Assembly: GCA_027924585.1 (NCBI GenBank)
Contig: BSBM01000150.1
Location: 12,453,001 to 12,517,000, forward strand
Direction: 5' to 3'
DNA length: 64,000 nt
Origin: Larix kaempferi
Lineage: Eukaryota > Streptophyta > Pinopsida > Pinales > Pinaceae
Below the pieces are notes generated by a model. The model was not told where the DNA came from. It searched no databases and saw only the letters and a program-made list of their open reading frames with translations. This document shows, piece after piece, positions 1 through 11,260 of the stretch. How positions within the stretch are numbered: position 1 is the first letter of the stretch; each line of letters starts with the position of its first letter. The translations under genes and the position numbers were made by a program.

Positions 1-18
1 GTTCTAAGCAGGGAGGGA
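1..18 (+). other. Polypurine tract before an LTR
   Basis: The first bases end in the purine run AGCAGGGAGGGA, immediately followed by TGTAATATCC at 19. Purine tracts directly before a TG are the plus-strand priming sites of LTR retrotransposons, so an element whose body lies left of the window probably ends here. Its coding part cannot be seen. Confidence 0.5.
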
Positions 19-48
19 TGTAATATCCAGAGACTTTGACCTTTCATT

Positions 49-660
49 ATGTGTTGAGCGTAAGCTATGGAGCACATGGAGGAATTTTATTATGTGTTGA
101 GCGTAAAGCTCTGGAGCACATGGAGGACTTTCATTATGTGCTGAGCGTAAGGTTTGGAGCACATGGATGACCGCTTTATTATGTGTTGGGAATAATCCCT
201 AAAGTACATGGATGTGTTTGGCATAAGCCTTGGAGCACATGGGTTACTTTATTTATGTGTTGAGCGTAAGATCTAGAGCACATGGAGGAATTTTATTATG
301 TGTTGGGAATAAGGCCTGAAGTACATGGATGTGTTTGGCATAAGCCCTGGAGCACATGGGTTACTGTATTATGTGTTGAGTGTAAGCTCTGGATCACATA
401 GATAACCCCACAAGATAAATAATAAGTATTGAGCATAAGCCCTGGAGCACACCAACCATTATGATGTTGAGCATAAGCTCTGGAGCATCGGATCTTTGGC
501 CATTGTATCCCTAGGTGTATCTTGTATGAATCCTAGTACTAGTGTTGAGCACAATCTTTGGAATTGCACTAGTGCAACTCCCATTAAGAGTGTTGAGCAT
601 AAGCTCTGAATAGCACTGGAGTTACCTCACTTAAAGGTGTTGAGCCTGAAAAACTCTGAA
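49..660 (+). repeat. Tandem array of hairpin-forming repeats
   Basis: About 14 degenerate copies of a unit of about 29 bp, spaced 30-60 bp apart, for example 49-77, 92-121, 136-164, 181-209, 212-240, 255-283, 298-326, 329-357 and 371-399. Each unit is an imperfect palindrome: outer arms ATGTG and CACAT, inner arms GAGC and GCTC, loop GTAA or ATAA. Arms change in pairs: GAGC/GCTC, GGC/GCC, GGGA/TCCC, and outer AGTG/CACT at about 589-617. The array lies in the 5' half of the candidate LTR. Confidence 0.85.
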
Positions 661-910
661 TAGCACAAATACTCATCATATTTATTCAAATTGGTTAATT
701 GATTCATTGTCTATTTTTATCATCAAGGAATGAATGACACTGCCACTAAACGAGGAAACAAGCATGCAAAAGGGTCTAGAACCACCTATCTTTAGTTGAC
801 TAATCAAACCCACTAGAGGCTATGATAAAGAAATCTTATGAATTAATGAAGCATCATGAATATATTATATGATGCAATGAATATAAAAAGGGATTTATAA
901 AAGAGTCTCA

Positions 911-912
<2 letters not shown>

Positions 913-953
<41 letters not shown>
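913..953. repeat. (TA)n microsatellite
   Basis: About 40 bp of uninterrupted TA dinucleotides. No function is suggested by the surroundings. Confidence 0.95.
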
Positions 954-960
<7 letters not shown>

Positions 961-1577
961 TTATATAGATAGTAAAAGATAAATAAATTAAAATAGTTGA
1001 GTCCGTAATATATATAAATGAATATATATTATATAAATAAACTAAAAAGTCAAACTTGGACATATTACATAAACTAAATGAATAAAACTAAGAGTTCTAT
1101 TTCCAATTCAAAAACATAAACATTTAAAAGTTCAGTTATCAAAGAATAATAACTAAAGTGATCTTTTAGTTATATTATATATATATATATTTTCAAACTA
1201 TAAGTCAAGGACAAGAATATGTTATAAATAGGGATGTTAAATCAAGAAAACAAACTTCCCCATTTCCAAAGCCTAGGTTACACCCTAACCAATATACCTA
1301 TAAATATAAGGACAAGTACAAAGAAATGTACATTATCATTTTATGAGATTGGAGAGGTTCCAAGTCTTACACCTGGAAAGTACAGAGTTTAGTTCAAAGA
1401 TAACAACAATTTACCTTAGGGATTGTAGACTCCTTTCATGCTCGAACCAGCTCAAGGGTGATCCGTCCAATGAACCAGGAACGGTTCGGGATCTATGGTT
1501 GGGAGGAACATGGCAGTTATGAAGTTATTCGGTTACATTCCTACCGGTCAATTAAAAATAGTTTTTATCAACCTGTG

Positions 1578-2228
1578 TTTGTAGTGTGCAGGTTGCAGAG
1601 GTAATTCCAACAGAATCTTCGCAAGTAAGTATTATCAGTCCTTTATATTTAGTCTTGTTTTCGCAAGATAGTTTTAAATAGATATTTAGTATGTTGCAGG
1701 ATTCAATTATTATGCTGCAAATTGATTTTTAATTAGCAATTCTTTATCTAGTGGCGTGGTCATCGACATAAACACTTAGTCATGACACACATGGGTTACG
1801 CTTTGTTTTTACTGTTGTAGGATGAAATGAAGATCCTCAAACATAACCGAGAGAGCCTATTAACCAGATTAAAATTCTGTCATTCATATTTTTCCCCATT
1901 TAAAATACTCGTTCCAAACAAAGTTCATACATACATAAATTGCATAGATTATAAACCGAAGGACAAAATCATTCAACCCCAAATCTCATGACTAGGCTAC
2001 ATAAAGCAATGATCTATTTTTCGCTTATAGAAATCACCTTAAACAGAAGTAAACATTTAATTCCAAATTGTTCTTTACACAGGTTAGAGTCGTTTTTCCC
2101 ACTGCGAGATTCGCTCTATCAGAGCTAGATTTTGCTAGATATCTAGAAACTAATACATTACCATTTTTCTTTACACAGAAGTATAACCAATTACTAGATT
2201 GGAATAGCAACATCCTAGTAGAGCCAAC
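1578..2228 (+). repeat. 651-bp direct repeat, copy 1
   Basis: Nearly identical to 2971-3621, same length, about 12 substitutions by eye (about 2%). Begins TTTGTAGTGTGCAGG and ends GTAGAGCCAAC. No polypurine tract or primer-binding site lies next to the copies on the inner side, so they do not look like the LTR pair of a small element; a recent segmental duplication is the simpler reading. No convincing coding frame. Confidence 0.85.
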
Positions 2229-2970
2229 TGTTCGGATATCCACATCATCTTTTTCAGGATCTTGCATGCAATTAGGGTTTGCATGCAAATTCTAGGGTTT
2301 GCATGCACTTTGCATGCATCCCAGTCACCAGGTTGATGCCTCCAGCACCTTAGCCACCTCTTTCTAGCACCCGGGAGCCACTTACTTCAGTTCTTTAGCC
2401 CTCCTAGTCTGAAAGGCACCCACTTCTCACCTACTGCCAGAGAAGGGCGCACTTTCTCACCTACCACTGCAGTTCCACTTCAGTTACATTCAATTAGCTC
2501 CGATTCTCCCTGATTTGAGGCTAGTTTCACTCCCTACTGACTGTTTCACTTCCGTTGGACCTCCAGATTGACTAGATGACTTGTTCTGACTTTAGTTAGC
2601 CTCCCATGTGCCCCCCACTGAGCCTCCTTCCCTTAATCAGTGCTACACACTTCAGTTACACTTGTTACACTCAGTTAGACTCAGATTGACACCTGGATGA
2701 CTGGTTCTTGTGCATTGATGAGCACCACCGATTGATGATGAGGACTCCTAGTTGGAGTCAAGCTACTCCATTCAGTGATTCGAATGGCCTACTTAGTCAA
2801 TTCGAATTGCTCACTCACATAGTCACATTGTATTCTATTGTAATTCATTCACCCTTTCTGGGATATTGAGCACTGCTGCATGTTTTGCACAGTTTTACAC
2901 CATATTTTCTATATTCATCTGTTGTGATTGATTTACTTGTTCATTAGATCTGCTGTGACTAATTCATCTG
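2229..2970. other. Spacer between the 651-bp repeats
   Basis: Non-coding by inspection. The left part has repeated AGGGTTTGCATGCAA-like words (about 2270-2315). Most of the rest is pyrimidine-rich and rich in CACTT and CAGTT words. No gene recognised. Confidence 0.5.
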
Positions 2971-3621
2971 TTTGTAGTGTGCAGGTTACAGAGGTAATTC
3001 CAACAGCATCTTTGCAAGTAAGTATTATCAGTCCTTTATATTTAGTCTTGTTTTCGCAAGATAGTTTTAAATAGATATTTAGTATGTTGCAGGATTCAAT
3101 TATTATGCTGCAAATTGATTTTTAATTAGTAATTCTTTATCTAGTGGCGTGGTCATCGACATAAACACTTAGTCATGACACGCATGGGTTACGCTTTGTT
3201 TTTACTGTTGTAGGATGAAATGAAGATCCTCAAACATAACCGAGAGAGCCTATTAACCAGATTAAAATTCTGTCATTCATATTTTTCCCCATTTAAAATA
3301 CTCGTTCCAAACAAAGTTCATACATACATAAATTGCATAGATTATAAACCGAAGGACAAAATCATTCAACCCCAAATCTCATGACTAGGCTACATAAAGC
3401 AACGATCTATTTTTCGCTTATAGAAATCACCTTAAATAGAAGTAAACATTTAATTCCAAACTATTCTTTACGCAGGTCAGAGTCGTTTTTCCCACTGCGA
3501 GATTCGCTCTATCAGAGCTAGATTTTGCTAGATATCTAGAAACTAATACATTACCATTTTTATTTACACAGAAGTATAACCAATTACTAGATTGGAATAG
3601 CAACATCCTAGTAGAGCCAAC
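2971..3621 (+). repeat. 651-bp direct repeat, copy 2
   Basis: Second copy of 1578-2228, with no gap between them by eye. The few differences are scattered, mostly transitions, which fits a fairly young duplication compared with the 5-8% LTR divergence of elements A and B in this window. Confidence 0.85.
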
Positions 3622-4203
3622 ATCTTATACAAGGTAAAACGTTAACCTTTCAAATCCCAGGCCCTACTATGAATAGCGTAGGTTACCCTTGCCGACTTAG
3701 TTTTATCAATAAATCTCCTAAATTGAAAATATAGTGAAGCAATTACACGACAGAGCATTTAATTATGTTCAATTTCGTAAACACTAGGTTCATTCCTAGA
3801 AAACTAACTATTGTGTTTAACCAAATAAATACATGCCAAAATTATAGATATGCAAAATAGCTAAACAGAACACCGTAGAGGTTTTAGAACACCGATCAAA
3901 ACCAAGATCAAATACATAGACTCAACTCTCAAAAACATTTTGGCCTTAGGGTCCCAAACCCTTTTAAGAAACTTCACTGACCAACAGGGTCGTCAACATC
4001 ATAGACCAAGGATCGAATCCCCTTAGCTTCCCTAATTAAATAGAAAGCCCTGAACACAATTTTCGTTCCAATACAATGAAGCAACCATAGTTAAGCATAC
4101 GATTTTACAGTAGTGAATAGAAACGATAAGCAAATAAGATATCCACAGGATATATAGAGCTAGCACATTCAAACCATCCAAATTACATTAAACTAGTATT
4201 TCC
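3622..4203. other. Unassigned sequence flanking a solo LTR
   Basis: AT-rich, no open frame that resembles a protein. It was continuous with 5636 onward before the solo LTR at 4204-5630 inserted; its last five bases, TTTCC, form the left target duplication. Confidence 0.5.
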
Positions 4204-5630
4204 TGTAATACCCACAATTCAACCCTTAGGATATATGAGCCTTTAATGTAAATAAGTGTACATGTGATGTATGTTTTCCTAGCGTGGAGCTCAAGGCCAA
4301 GGCCCCGCTAGTGAAAGCCGAATTTTATTTAAAGGGAAAGTATTTGATATTTTGATACCATGTGCTCTTAAGCCATGGAAATTGTAATAGGATGTAAATA
4401 AACATCAGGCAATATAAAATGTCCAAAACTGGCTACGGAGGCAACAAATGAGAAGGGGCCACGTGTATCCACTAGGGAGTGGTGAGGGGGCTATGGGAGT
4501 GACCCATAGGTTGCCATTTGTCATTATGTGAACCCATTGACTTCCTTAGGTGACATTAATGCCAATTGTAAGGAAGTGGTTGAGATTTCAGCCCATGACT
4601 TTGATGGAGTATGGGCAGCCCTGAAATTCGTATGGGAAGGTATGGGCTCTTTTGACTTGTCCCACAAGTCACTCTACATCTTGGGGGTTGCTCCATCCTT
4701 ATCCCCATTCCATTGTGGAAGTATGGGACATCTTTTCTCCACCCAAAAACGAGCTCCCAACAGTGAGAAAACCGAAAATCGCGACTGTGAGAGAACCCAC
4801 GTTTTTGGAAGCCAAAAACGTCCCGATTTGGTATTGGACAGAGAAATCCAATGGGGGATCCATTGGTAGGAACCTTGGGGTGAATTTGGGAGCAATAGCT
4901 ACCCCAAAAGCCATGGGAAAACCCAGTTTTAATGGCCCAGAAAATCAGTGACGGATTTGGGTTGTTTGTGACAGATTTGTGAGAAATCCGATTGTGGATG
5001 TATGAATAGAGGATGGGATTGCTGAGTCTAGTGGGAAGGGTATGTGGCTCTGGGTTTGAGCTCAGTGGGATAGCATCCTCCTCCATCTCCTATTGCATGC
5101 ATGAGAAACCCAACCGTGTGTTGGCTTAGCATGGCTGTTGGAGTGAAACCCTGACTGTGAGTGAGCCATCTAGTTCCTCCTTAGTGGATACACAGCCCAG
5201 CTCGGGGGTGATCTCTCAGCTGAAAGAATACAGGCTGGACAGAGATCTATGGTTGGGTGGAACGTTGCTCTCACATAGCCAGTCGTTGGACATCAACTTC
5301 TCAAGATAAGTGTTCTGTGGATTATAAATTATTTTGCCCATGTTTAATGAAATGAATTAATATAGAATCCATGCATGGCATACGAATGAGATTGGGTCTC
5401 TGTATGTTGAATCATTCTTTGCTGTAATTGATATGATTGCAATTACTGTCTGTTTGAGTGCTTGTTAGCATGTTCATTCCGCTGTGTTTATATTGAAACG
5501 AATCTGCATATAGAAGTTTTAAAATGTCAGTAATTTATGTGCAAAAATATGTGGGGCTAAGTTTACCAAATGCCCGGTATGTTGTTAATGTTTTCCTTCC
5601 CTGTTGTTCTATGGAGAAGGGGACGTTACA
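4204..5630 (+). mobile_element. Solo LTR (1427 bp), gypsy-type ends
   Basis: Starts TGTAATACCC and ends GGGGACGTTACA, typical LTR termini. It is flanked by a perfect 5-bp target duplication TTTCC (4199-4203 and 5631-5635). There is no internal region, no second LTR and no primer site, so the two LTRs of a full element recombined, leaving one. Open frames of up to 176 codons inside it (for example 4556-5086 minus) match nothing recognisable and are treated as chance. Ends and duplication are seen directly; the gypsy assignment rests on the terminal bases only. Confidence 0.88.
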
Positions 5631-5635
5631 TTTCC

Positions 5636-8061
5636 AGACTTAAAAGATTACACAGTAGCCGAATAGAATTGAACACCAAATACATGGGCCTTCTATCAAC
5701 AGAACATAGAATTAACCTGGAGACAACAAATGTAACAAAATGACAAACATAGTATTCAAAAACTTAAGTAAACAATAGAGATAAATTAATGCAAAGAATT
5801 CTAATATACCGAATGTATTCACACAAAAAGGTGTATGGCTTGAAGCTTATGCTCCCCAAACACAATAAACCTGTGTACAGAACATTCACGACTAAGCCCC
5901 GAGGGCTTACAACGACAACATAAACCTAAGACCAACGTTGATAGCCAAAAAGCAACTCAACAAGTTACATAATAAAATGGGCTCGCTCGCTACAAACTCC
6001 TTGTCACTCCACAGCACAGCCAGGCATCAAACCACACACTCTGCCCTAGTAATCAAAGAAAAATCCATACATTGCAGGCATCTCATGGACTGAAGTGTTC
6101 CAGGGAGGCCCGGGTCTTACCAGGGACATTCGCTCCTGAAGCTTCCACTTCCCAAGCACTTCAAATATCAACCAACAATCTCCAGGAATTATTACAAAAC
6201 CCTCCTGGCAAGTAAACCAAAACATGACTTAATACAAATCATAACAAAAGAATATATGACATCTACAAATTTCAAACATAGCAATGGAATGCAAAGATTT
6301 TACCTTTGCATAGTTTTCGACTTGTGCACGACAATGCCCTGCTGCAGAGGATATGCGTAGACCAAGAGCTACACTCTGGTCATGCGCATGCCTTCCCCAA
6401 AGCCATGGAATGGTCGATAGCCTCTGCTCTCCCTCCCAAGTGCCAAACGAAAACAATACAGGCAATGCGAAAGTGTTTAAGGTTTTACCTCTCAGCTAGC
6501 GTGGAGATCCACATGAGGCCATCACATGGCCCTCATTAAAGTCCCCCTCTACCTCCACTAAGGAATCGATGTTTACCCTCCTTCCTATAGTTGGAGGCTT
6601 GTCTTTTGAAATTAAGCACTTATGTGAGGTGCTTAGTGTTTAAACCTAAGTTTGATTTTCCCTTTTTCTTTACTTAGGAATTCATTCCTCTCCCATCAAA
6701 GGTGATAGCTTAAGGCTCCCCTTGGGACACGTGTAACAAGTAATTTAAATATGTATTAGCTTGTAAGAAAGCTAAGTAAGCCCATATGCTATGAAACCTT
6801 CTTACCAACTCTCGAAGTAAAGTCATAATCCAACTAATTCAACAAAGTTATAAAGGCACGGGTATAGGGTGTAGAGGATGCATTAAGATCAGAGAACAAA
6901 CAGAATAATGAATGAAGTATAAAAACGTCGCAGAGTAACAATAATGGTAATAAATGATACAGATTAAGCTAGAACATGTTAGATCAATGTCATGCAAGGA
7001 CCGACGAAAATATCATAGTCATATTACAAGCATCATGTTATTCTTAGCACTTAAACTCACTATTGAAGTTAATTTGAAAGGAATTCTTAGGTCTTATAGA
7101 AAATTTTACTCCACACAATAGGAATTCATTCACTTGAATCAAAGGCATGACGTCATCTCCCAAAAAAAACCATTTTAATGTTTTCCGTTTTACCTTGCTC
7201 ACTCCATGTTTATTCAAACGAGCGATTTACCTTTTCATGTGAATGGACCTCCCATGCACGGATCGAAATTTCTTTCACCAACGGACGGGTTACTACCCTC
7301 AAGCCGATTTCTTGGACGGATTCTTGACAATTCTCCATTGAAGAGCTAGTGTGGGTTGAAGGAAATATCTATGATTCACATTGCAGCTGATTGTTGTCTT
7401 CTCTTCAAGTGGGCAGACTCTACATTCACCACAGGGATCTCCACGATTTTTTTTCTCACAACGGATCTTTGCCCTTCACGCAGCTACCTCCTCATGCGAC
7501 ACAGCCTCTTCCTCATGATTCATTTAGGTGAACCCTCTTTTGACTCGGATCGCAGCTTCTCACCACAATGTTTCGGTTGTCTTGGCTTCTACATTTCATT
7601 TGGTGGCGGCTTCTTAAACATCAACAATCTTTGCTAGTGGATCTGTCTTTCAATAAACAGATCAACGACTCCTTGTGTGCAACGATCTCACAGTTCCTTC
7701 TTAACTCAAATCTGCAACTCTTATTCACGGCCACGGGTGGAAACGACTCTCCCGGCCTCACAGATCTCCAAAAGAATCTGCGTCCTCTAGACAGACTCTT
7801 TCTCATGCGCTTCAACACGAGGTGGATCGCTTCACTCCTCAGGAAACAAGCAGCATCAAGTCGTGGCTCCAAAAGATCTACAAATCCAGCAAGATCTACA
7901 CTTGAACTCGCTAACTTGCATTTTCTCCTTGCAGATCCAAGTGTTCGAGAAATAGATCTGTCATCTTCCATAATGCACCTGCAGGCAATCTCATTCACAC
8001 ACACACCAAGCACTGATATGTCATCTACACAGAGTCTGGTTACAAACAATAAACCATACTA
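5636..8061. other. Unassigned region
   Basis: Continues the sequence left of the solo LTR. No recognisable protein, RNA gene or repeat array. Overlapping open frames on both strands at 7568-8062 (plus) and 7621-8049 (minus) resemble no family. Because an LTR with a primer-binding site lies just to the right in minus orientation, 7300-8061 could be the leader of that element. Confidence 0.4.
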
Positions 8062-8075
8062 AGATCTGATGCCAC
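8062..8075 (-). other. Primer-binding-site-like sequence
   Basis: The minus strand reads TGGCATCAGATC, close to TGGTATCAGAGC, the usual initiator-methionine tRNA site of plant retrotransposons. It lies 1 base beyond the end of the LTR at 8076-8294. Confidence 0.4.
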
Positions 8076-8294
8076 TGGTAGGCAATAAAACAGGCTAGCA
8101 AAAATAAATATACAAATGATAGCAATATAAGCAATCACATTCTCAAATTCTTGCTTTACCATGGAGGAATCCAACCATATAAATAGTATTCTTTATATGC
8201 AAATACAACTAGCAAGAAACCATGGGCTACCAAAACCGTGCGCCCAAAACCACTTACATCCTTTCTCATTCCCAAATCAAGGTTAACCCTAACA
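8076..8294 (-). mobile_element. Candidate 5' LTR of a small minus-strand element
   Basis: On the minus strand this starts TGTTAGGGTTAACC and ends TTGCCTACCA, then comes a primer-binding-like site. Its right edge is exactly where the homology of the oxidase pseudogene stops, as expected for an insertion into that gene. The partner LTR was not found to the left, and the rest of the gene is missing, so the left part of the element has been deleted or rearranged. Confidence 0.42.
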
Positions 8295-10054
8295 ACATCC
8301 TCCAGAAGTCTGCATGCAATGATTGAATCCTGTGACCGGGTACCCTATGAACCCTTTAATTCCATCGTTCCAAAACCCGCTACCATTAGCCACAAGTGTG
8401 ATTATTTGTTCTCCAGCAGAATTGCACAATCCCTCACAATCTTCTGTAGCTTGCACTTCTCCAACTGCATGTATACAAAAATCCTATTATTACACTCAGT
8501 ATGCCTAATTGATTCTAGACAAATGGAAAATATGTATATACTTACCCAAAGTATCAACATTTTCAATGTTGACTACTCTCGTTGGTTTCCCAATTGCAAT
8601 GTGGAGGCCGTCACCAGGAGCGTCAAGAGGAACACAGTCGATTGGTCGAAACAACACTACACGATGGAAGGGAAACCATAATATATCTGCAAAGTCATGA
8701 GCCCTCAGAAAACAAGAAACTTCTTTATCTAGCCTGTTATCTTCTTTTAGAATGGGCGTATTTAATGAACGCTTGAACATAGGCTGCAAATTGAAGGTAA
8801 GTTGGGAGATTACTCCCAACGTTCCCAAAGATAATCTGGCAGCTTTCAGATCTTCTTGGTCTGCTTTGGTCAAAGAGATGATCTTGGCATAGCCTTCAGA
8901 CGAGAAGCAGGAACCACCAATCTCATTCCCACCACGTACTCATAAACACCACTGCCTTTACCCTTGAGACTGTTGCCATGGGATCCCTTAGAAACCATGC
9001 CCACCGCAGAGACTCCATTATGTTGTTTTAAATGTAACTTCAGAAGATATTCTTTGTATATTATTGTTGTACTTTTATTGTATCTTCATGGGAGATGTTT
9101 TTCCTCCGTTTGGGGATGTCATTATTGTATTTGGTCATGCTAGAAAATCAAGGTAAAAACTCCATTGTAAGTCGGTCCAATAGCTCCCCAAAAGATAAAT
9201 GTAAATTTTATTTTTGAGTCTCCCTAGGATAGGTCATCCTAGTCAGTTAGAGAGGTCAGCCCCAATGAGGAATTAGGTCACTCACACTTAAAGTATAAAT
9301 AGAGAGGATCACTCTCTCATTTGATAACACACTCACTCAAGCAAGTTCACACCAAGTGAGAGAGAAGACAAGTTCGTTGGAGGAGAAAGAGAGAGAGCTG
9401 CATAAGACATCTTATATTTTGGGTTTTCCATCTTTCTTGATATTGTACAAGCGACGAATCTATTTATGAGGAAATTGCGGGGTTTTCTCCTTTAGGGTTT
9501 CCCTGAGGAAATTGCTTGTGTCTTTTGTGTTTTGTTGTGCTTGTCTATCTTTCACTTTAAATATCTAACATAATTGAATTAAAGTGAAAACTCTAACACT
9601 TTCCAGTAAATCATGGCAGGAAGAGCCAGGCCTTCCTTAGAAGATTCCTCGATGACGTATCTCATCATCACCCTGGCTTGGACTATAATATTCATGGTAG
9701 TCTTGTTGATTCCAATCACAGATAGTTTTCTATGGAGATGAACAATCCATTGTCTCCAACACAGACTAGCTTTGAGAGGATGTGAGCTAGAGTGCTTACC
9801 ACTTTTATCTTTTGCTTGCTTTTCACGGCACGGGAAACAACATGTAGAAGATCGGCTTCTGTTTTGGCCAATGCAGCCTCTGCAACTTTGCAGATGTTGC
9901 AATCCTCCCAAATACCTTGGTAATTGAAGATCTCGCATCCTCCCCCATGGCTATTGCATTGGCCGGAGGGAGTAGGCGAGCATAATGCATGTAGGAATAA
10001 TGGAAAAGCGAGAAGTAAGATATTGGTCACTATGGATGCAAATATGTGTTGCAT
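8295..10054 (-). pseudogene. L-gulonolactone oxidase-like pseudogene (interrupted)
   Basis: The plant L-gulono-1,4-lactone oxidase family is FAD-linked, secreted and linked to ascorbate synthesis. The start codon at 10052-10054 opens a signal peptide (hydrophobic LLLAFPLFLHALC), then a cysteine-rich N-terminus and the FAD-binding stretch (KIKVVS, KLVC.GDNGL). A frameshift near 9720 separates this from MMRYVIEESSKEGLALP. The solo LTR at 9021-9598 interrupts after PAMIYWK. Past it the family motif [19 protein letters not shown] is readable (about 8930-9010), another frameshift follows near 8900, then LGTLGVISQLTFNLQPMFKRS. A minus-strand GTAAGT (8540-8545) and CAG (8465-8467) bound a likely 81-bp intron. 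The last exon reads GFWNDGIKGFIGYPVTG and is cut by the LTR at 8294; the C-terminal half is absent. Family match is strong; non-function is clear. Confidence 0.85.
9021..9598 (+). mobile_element. Solo LTR (578 bp), copia family related to element A
   Basis: Starts TGTTGTTTTAAATGTAAC and ends CTCTAACA. It is clearly related to the LTRs of element A (shared blocks around GGAGATGT, the TATA box TATAAATAGAG at 9294 and GCGGGGTTTTCTCCTTTA) but much diverged. Flanking five bases are CATTA (left) and CTTTC (right), matching at three of five; since the interrupted gene predicts CTTTC, the left copy has probably mutated. It sits in an exon of the oxidase pseudogene in opposite orientation. Confidence 0.8.
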
Positions 10055-10057
10055 TAT

Positions 10058-10633
10058 TGTTGATGTAATTGTAACTTCGAAAGATATTCACTTGTATTTT
10101 ATATTGTATTTTATTTGAACCTCTGACAGAGATGTTTATTCCTCTGGTCGGAGATGTCATTATTATATTTGGTCATGTAAAGTCATTGAGGTTAACCCTC
10201 CATTGTAAGTCGGGGCAATAGACCCTAGAGTCAATTTGTATTAGGGTTATTAGAGTTTCCTAGAGAAGTCGGCCCAGTCAGGTTTAACTGGGGCCAACCT
10301 AGCTGGGGAAAAGTTCAAGTGAAAGTTAGTGTATAAATAGAGAGTGAGCTCTCTCATTTGGATAATCACTCACTCACTCAATTTCGCATTAGTGAGAGAG
10401 AAGAAGAAGTTCGCATAGGAGGAAAAGAGAGGAGTTGCAGAAGACCATCTCTATTTTGGGTTTTACATTTGTGATATTGTATTGGTGACGATTCTATCTT
10501 TGAGGAAGTTGTGGGGTTTTCTCCTTTATGGTTTCCCCGAGGAAAATATTTGTGTCTATTGTGTTATGTTATGCATGTTATTCTCTCAAACAAGTTCCTA
10601 GATAATATTGATTAAAATTGTGAAAAACTAACA
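10058..10633 (+). repeat. 5' LTR of element A
   Basis: TGTTGATGTAATTG to AAAAACTAACA. A TATA box (TATAAATAG) begins at 10332; just after it CTCTCTCAT and, about 35 bp on, AGTGAGAGAG could pair near the 5' end of the transcript. Confidence 0.95.
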
Positions 10634-10650
10634 TGGTATCAGAGCTAACA
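10634..10650 (+). other. Primer-binding site of element A
   Basis: TGGTATCAGAGCTAACA directly follows the LTR. The first 12 bases match the initiator-methionine tRNA 3' end used by most plant copia elements. Confidence 0.92.
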
Positions 10651-11260
10651 TGAGAAGAAGACACTATACAGCTGCGGAAGCTAGGGCTTCTTAATTTTTG
10701 TACTTCTCTCCATAGATCATCAACGAAAAGAGGCTAGGCTAACTCTCCTAAGGAGGGCGCATCTTTCTGTCGAAGCAGAAGTTGATTATGAGAATTTTCA
10801 TTTTTTGGCGTGTCACTGCTGCCAGAGGAAAATTAGGGCTTCTCTCAAAATTGGAATTTTCGAGTGCAATTGGCATAGGGAGGTGCGCCTCTCCAAGATC
10901 AAAATTTAGATACCAAGATCAAAATTTTTGACTGGGTAAAACTCCCGGAAAGTCAAACCTTAGTTTGACTTTGGACTAGAAACTGCAGAAAACCAGAAAA
11001 CGAGAAACTACAGATCAGAATTTCGCAAGTCAATTTTAAAGGGTGAAATTTTGGAATCTTCATAAACCAAGTATACCAGTATACTCGCATCAGTGAAGCG
11101 CATATATCTGTCCAATCAGAAGTTCCAAATTCCAAGTTTGAAAATTTAGGGTTTCTCTAACAAACCCTAGGCCAGCCAGCTCTAGGACCAATCTCAGCTC
11201 AGCATCTCAAATTGGTAAGATCTAAATCTTTGTCATTTCCATTTTAGGTTCTCATTAAAG

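Larger units (their letters stand above)
19..1069 (+). mobile_element. Candidate 3' LTR of a Ty3/gypsy-like element
   Basis: Starts TGTAATATCC after a polypurine tract. A candidate right end is GGACATATTACA at 1058-1069, which roughly mirrors the start as LTR termini do. The target duplication cannot be tested because the other side lies outside the window. The segment holds the hairpin array (49-660) and a TA microsatellite. An alternative is a longer LTR, since a TATA-like CCTATAAATATAAGG sits near 1300 and the text at about 1430-1510 resembles the solo LTR at about 5190-5260. The left edge is fairly secure, the right edge is not. Confidence 0.4.

Noticed and set aside
49-660. CRISPR-like array
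   Set aside because: Repeats are degenerate, spacers are irregular, no cas genes are present and the context is a plant retrotransposon LTR.
1578-3621. LTR pair of a small non-autonomous (TRIM-like) element
   Set aside because: No primer-binding site after copy 1, no purine tract before copy 2 and no matching flanking 5-mers.
4556-5086. 176-codon minus-strand ORF
   Set aside because: Lies wholly inside a solo LTR and overlaps frames on the other strand; no protein-like pattern.
7568-8062. 164-codon plus-strand and 142-codon minus-strand overlapping ORFs
   Set aside because: No recognisable domain on either strand; next to a retroelement leader.
10634-10650. tRNA gene fragment
   Set aside because: The TGGTATCAGAGC words here and in B and D are primer-binding sites next to LTRs; no cloverleaf can be formed around them.
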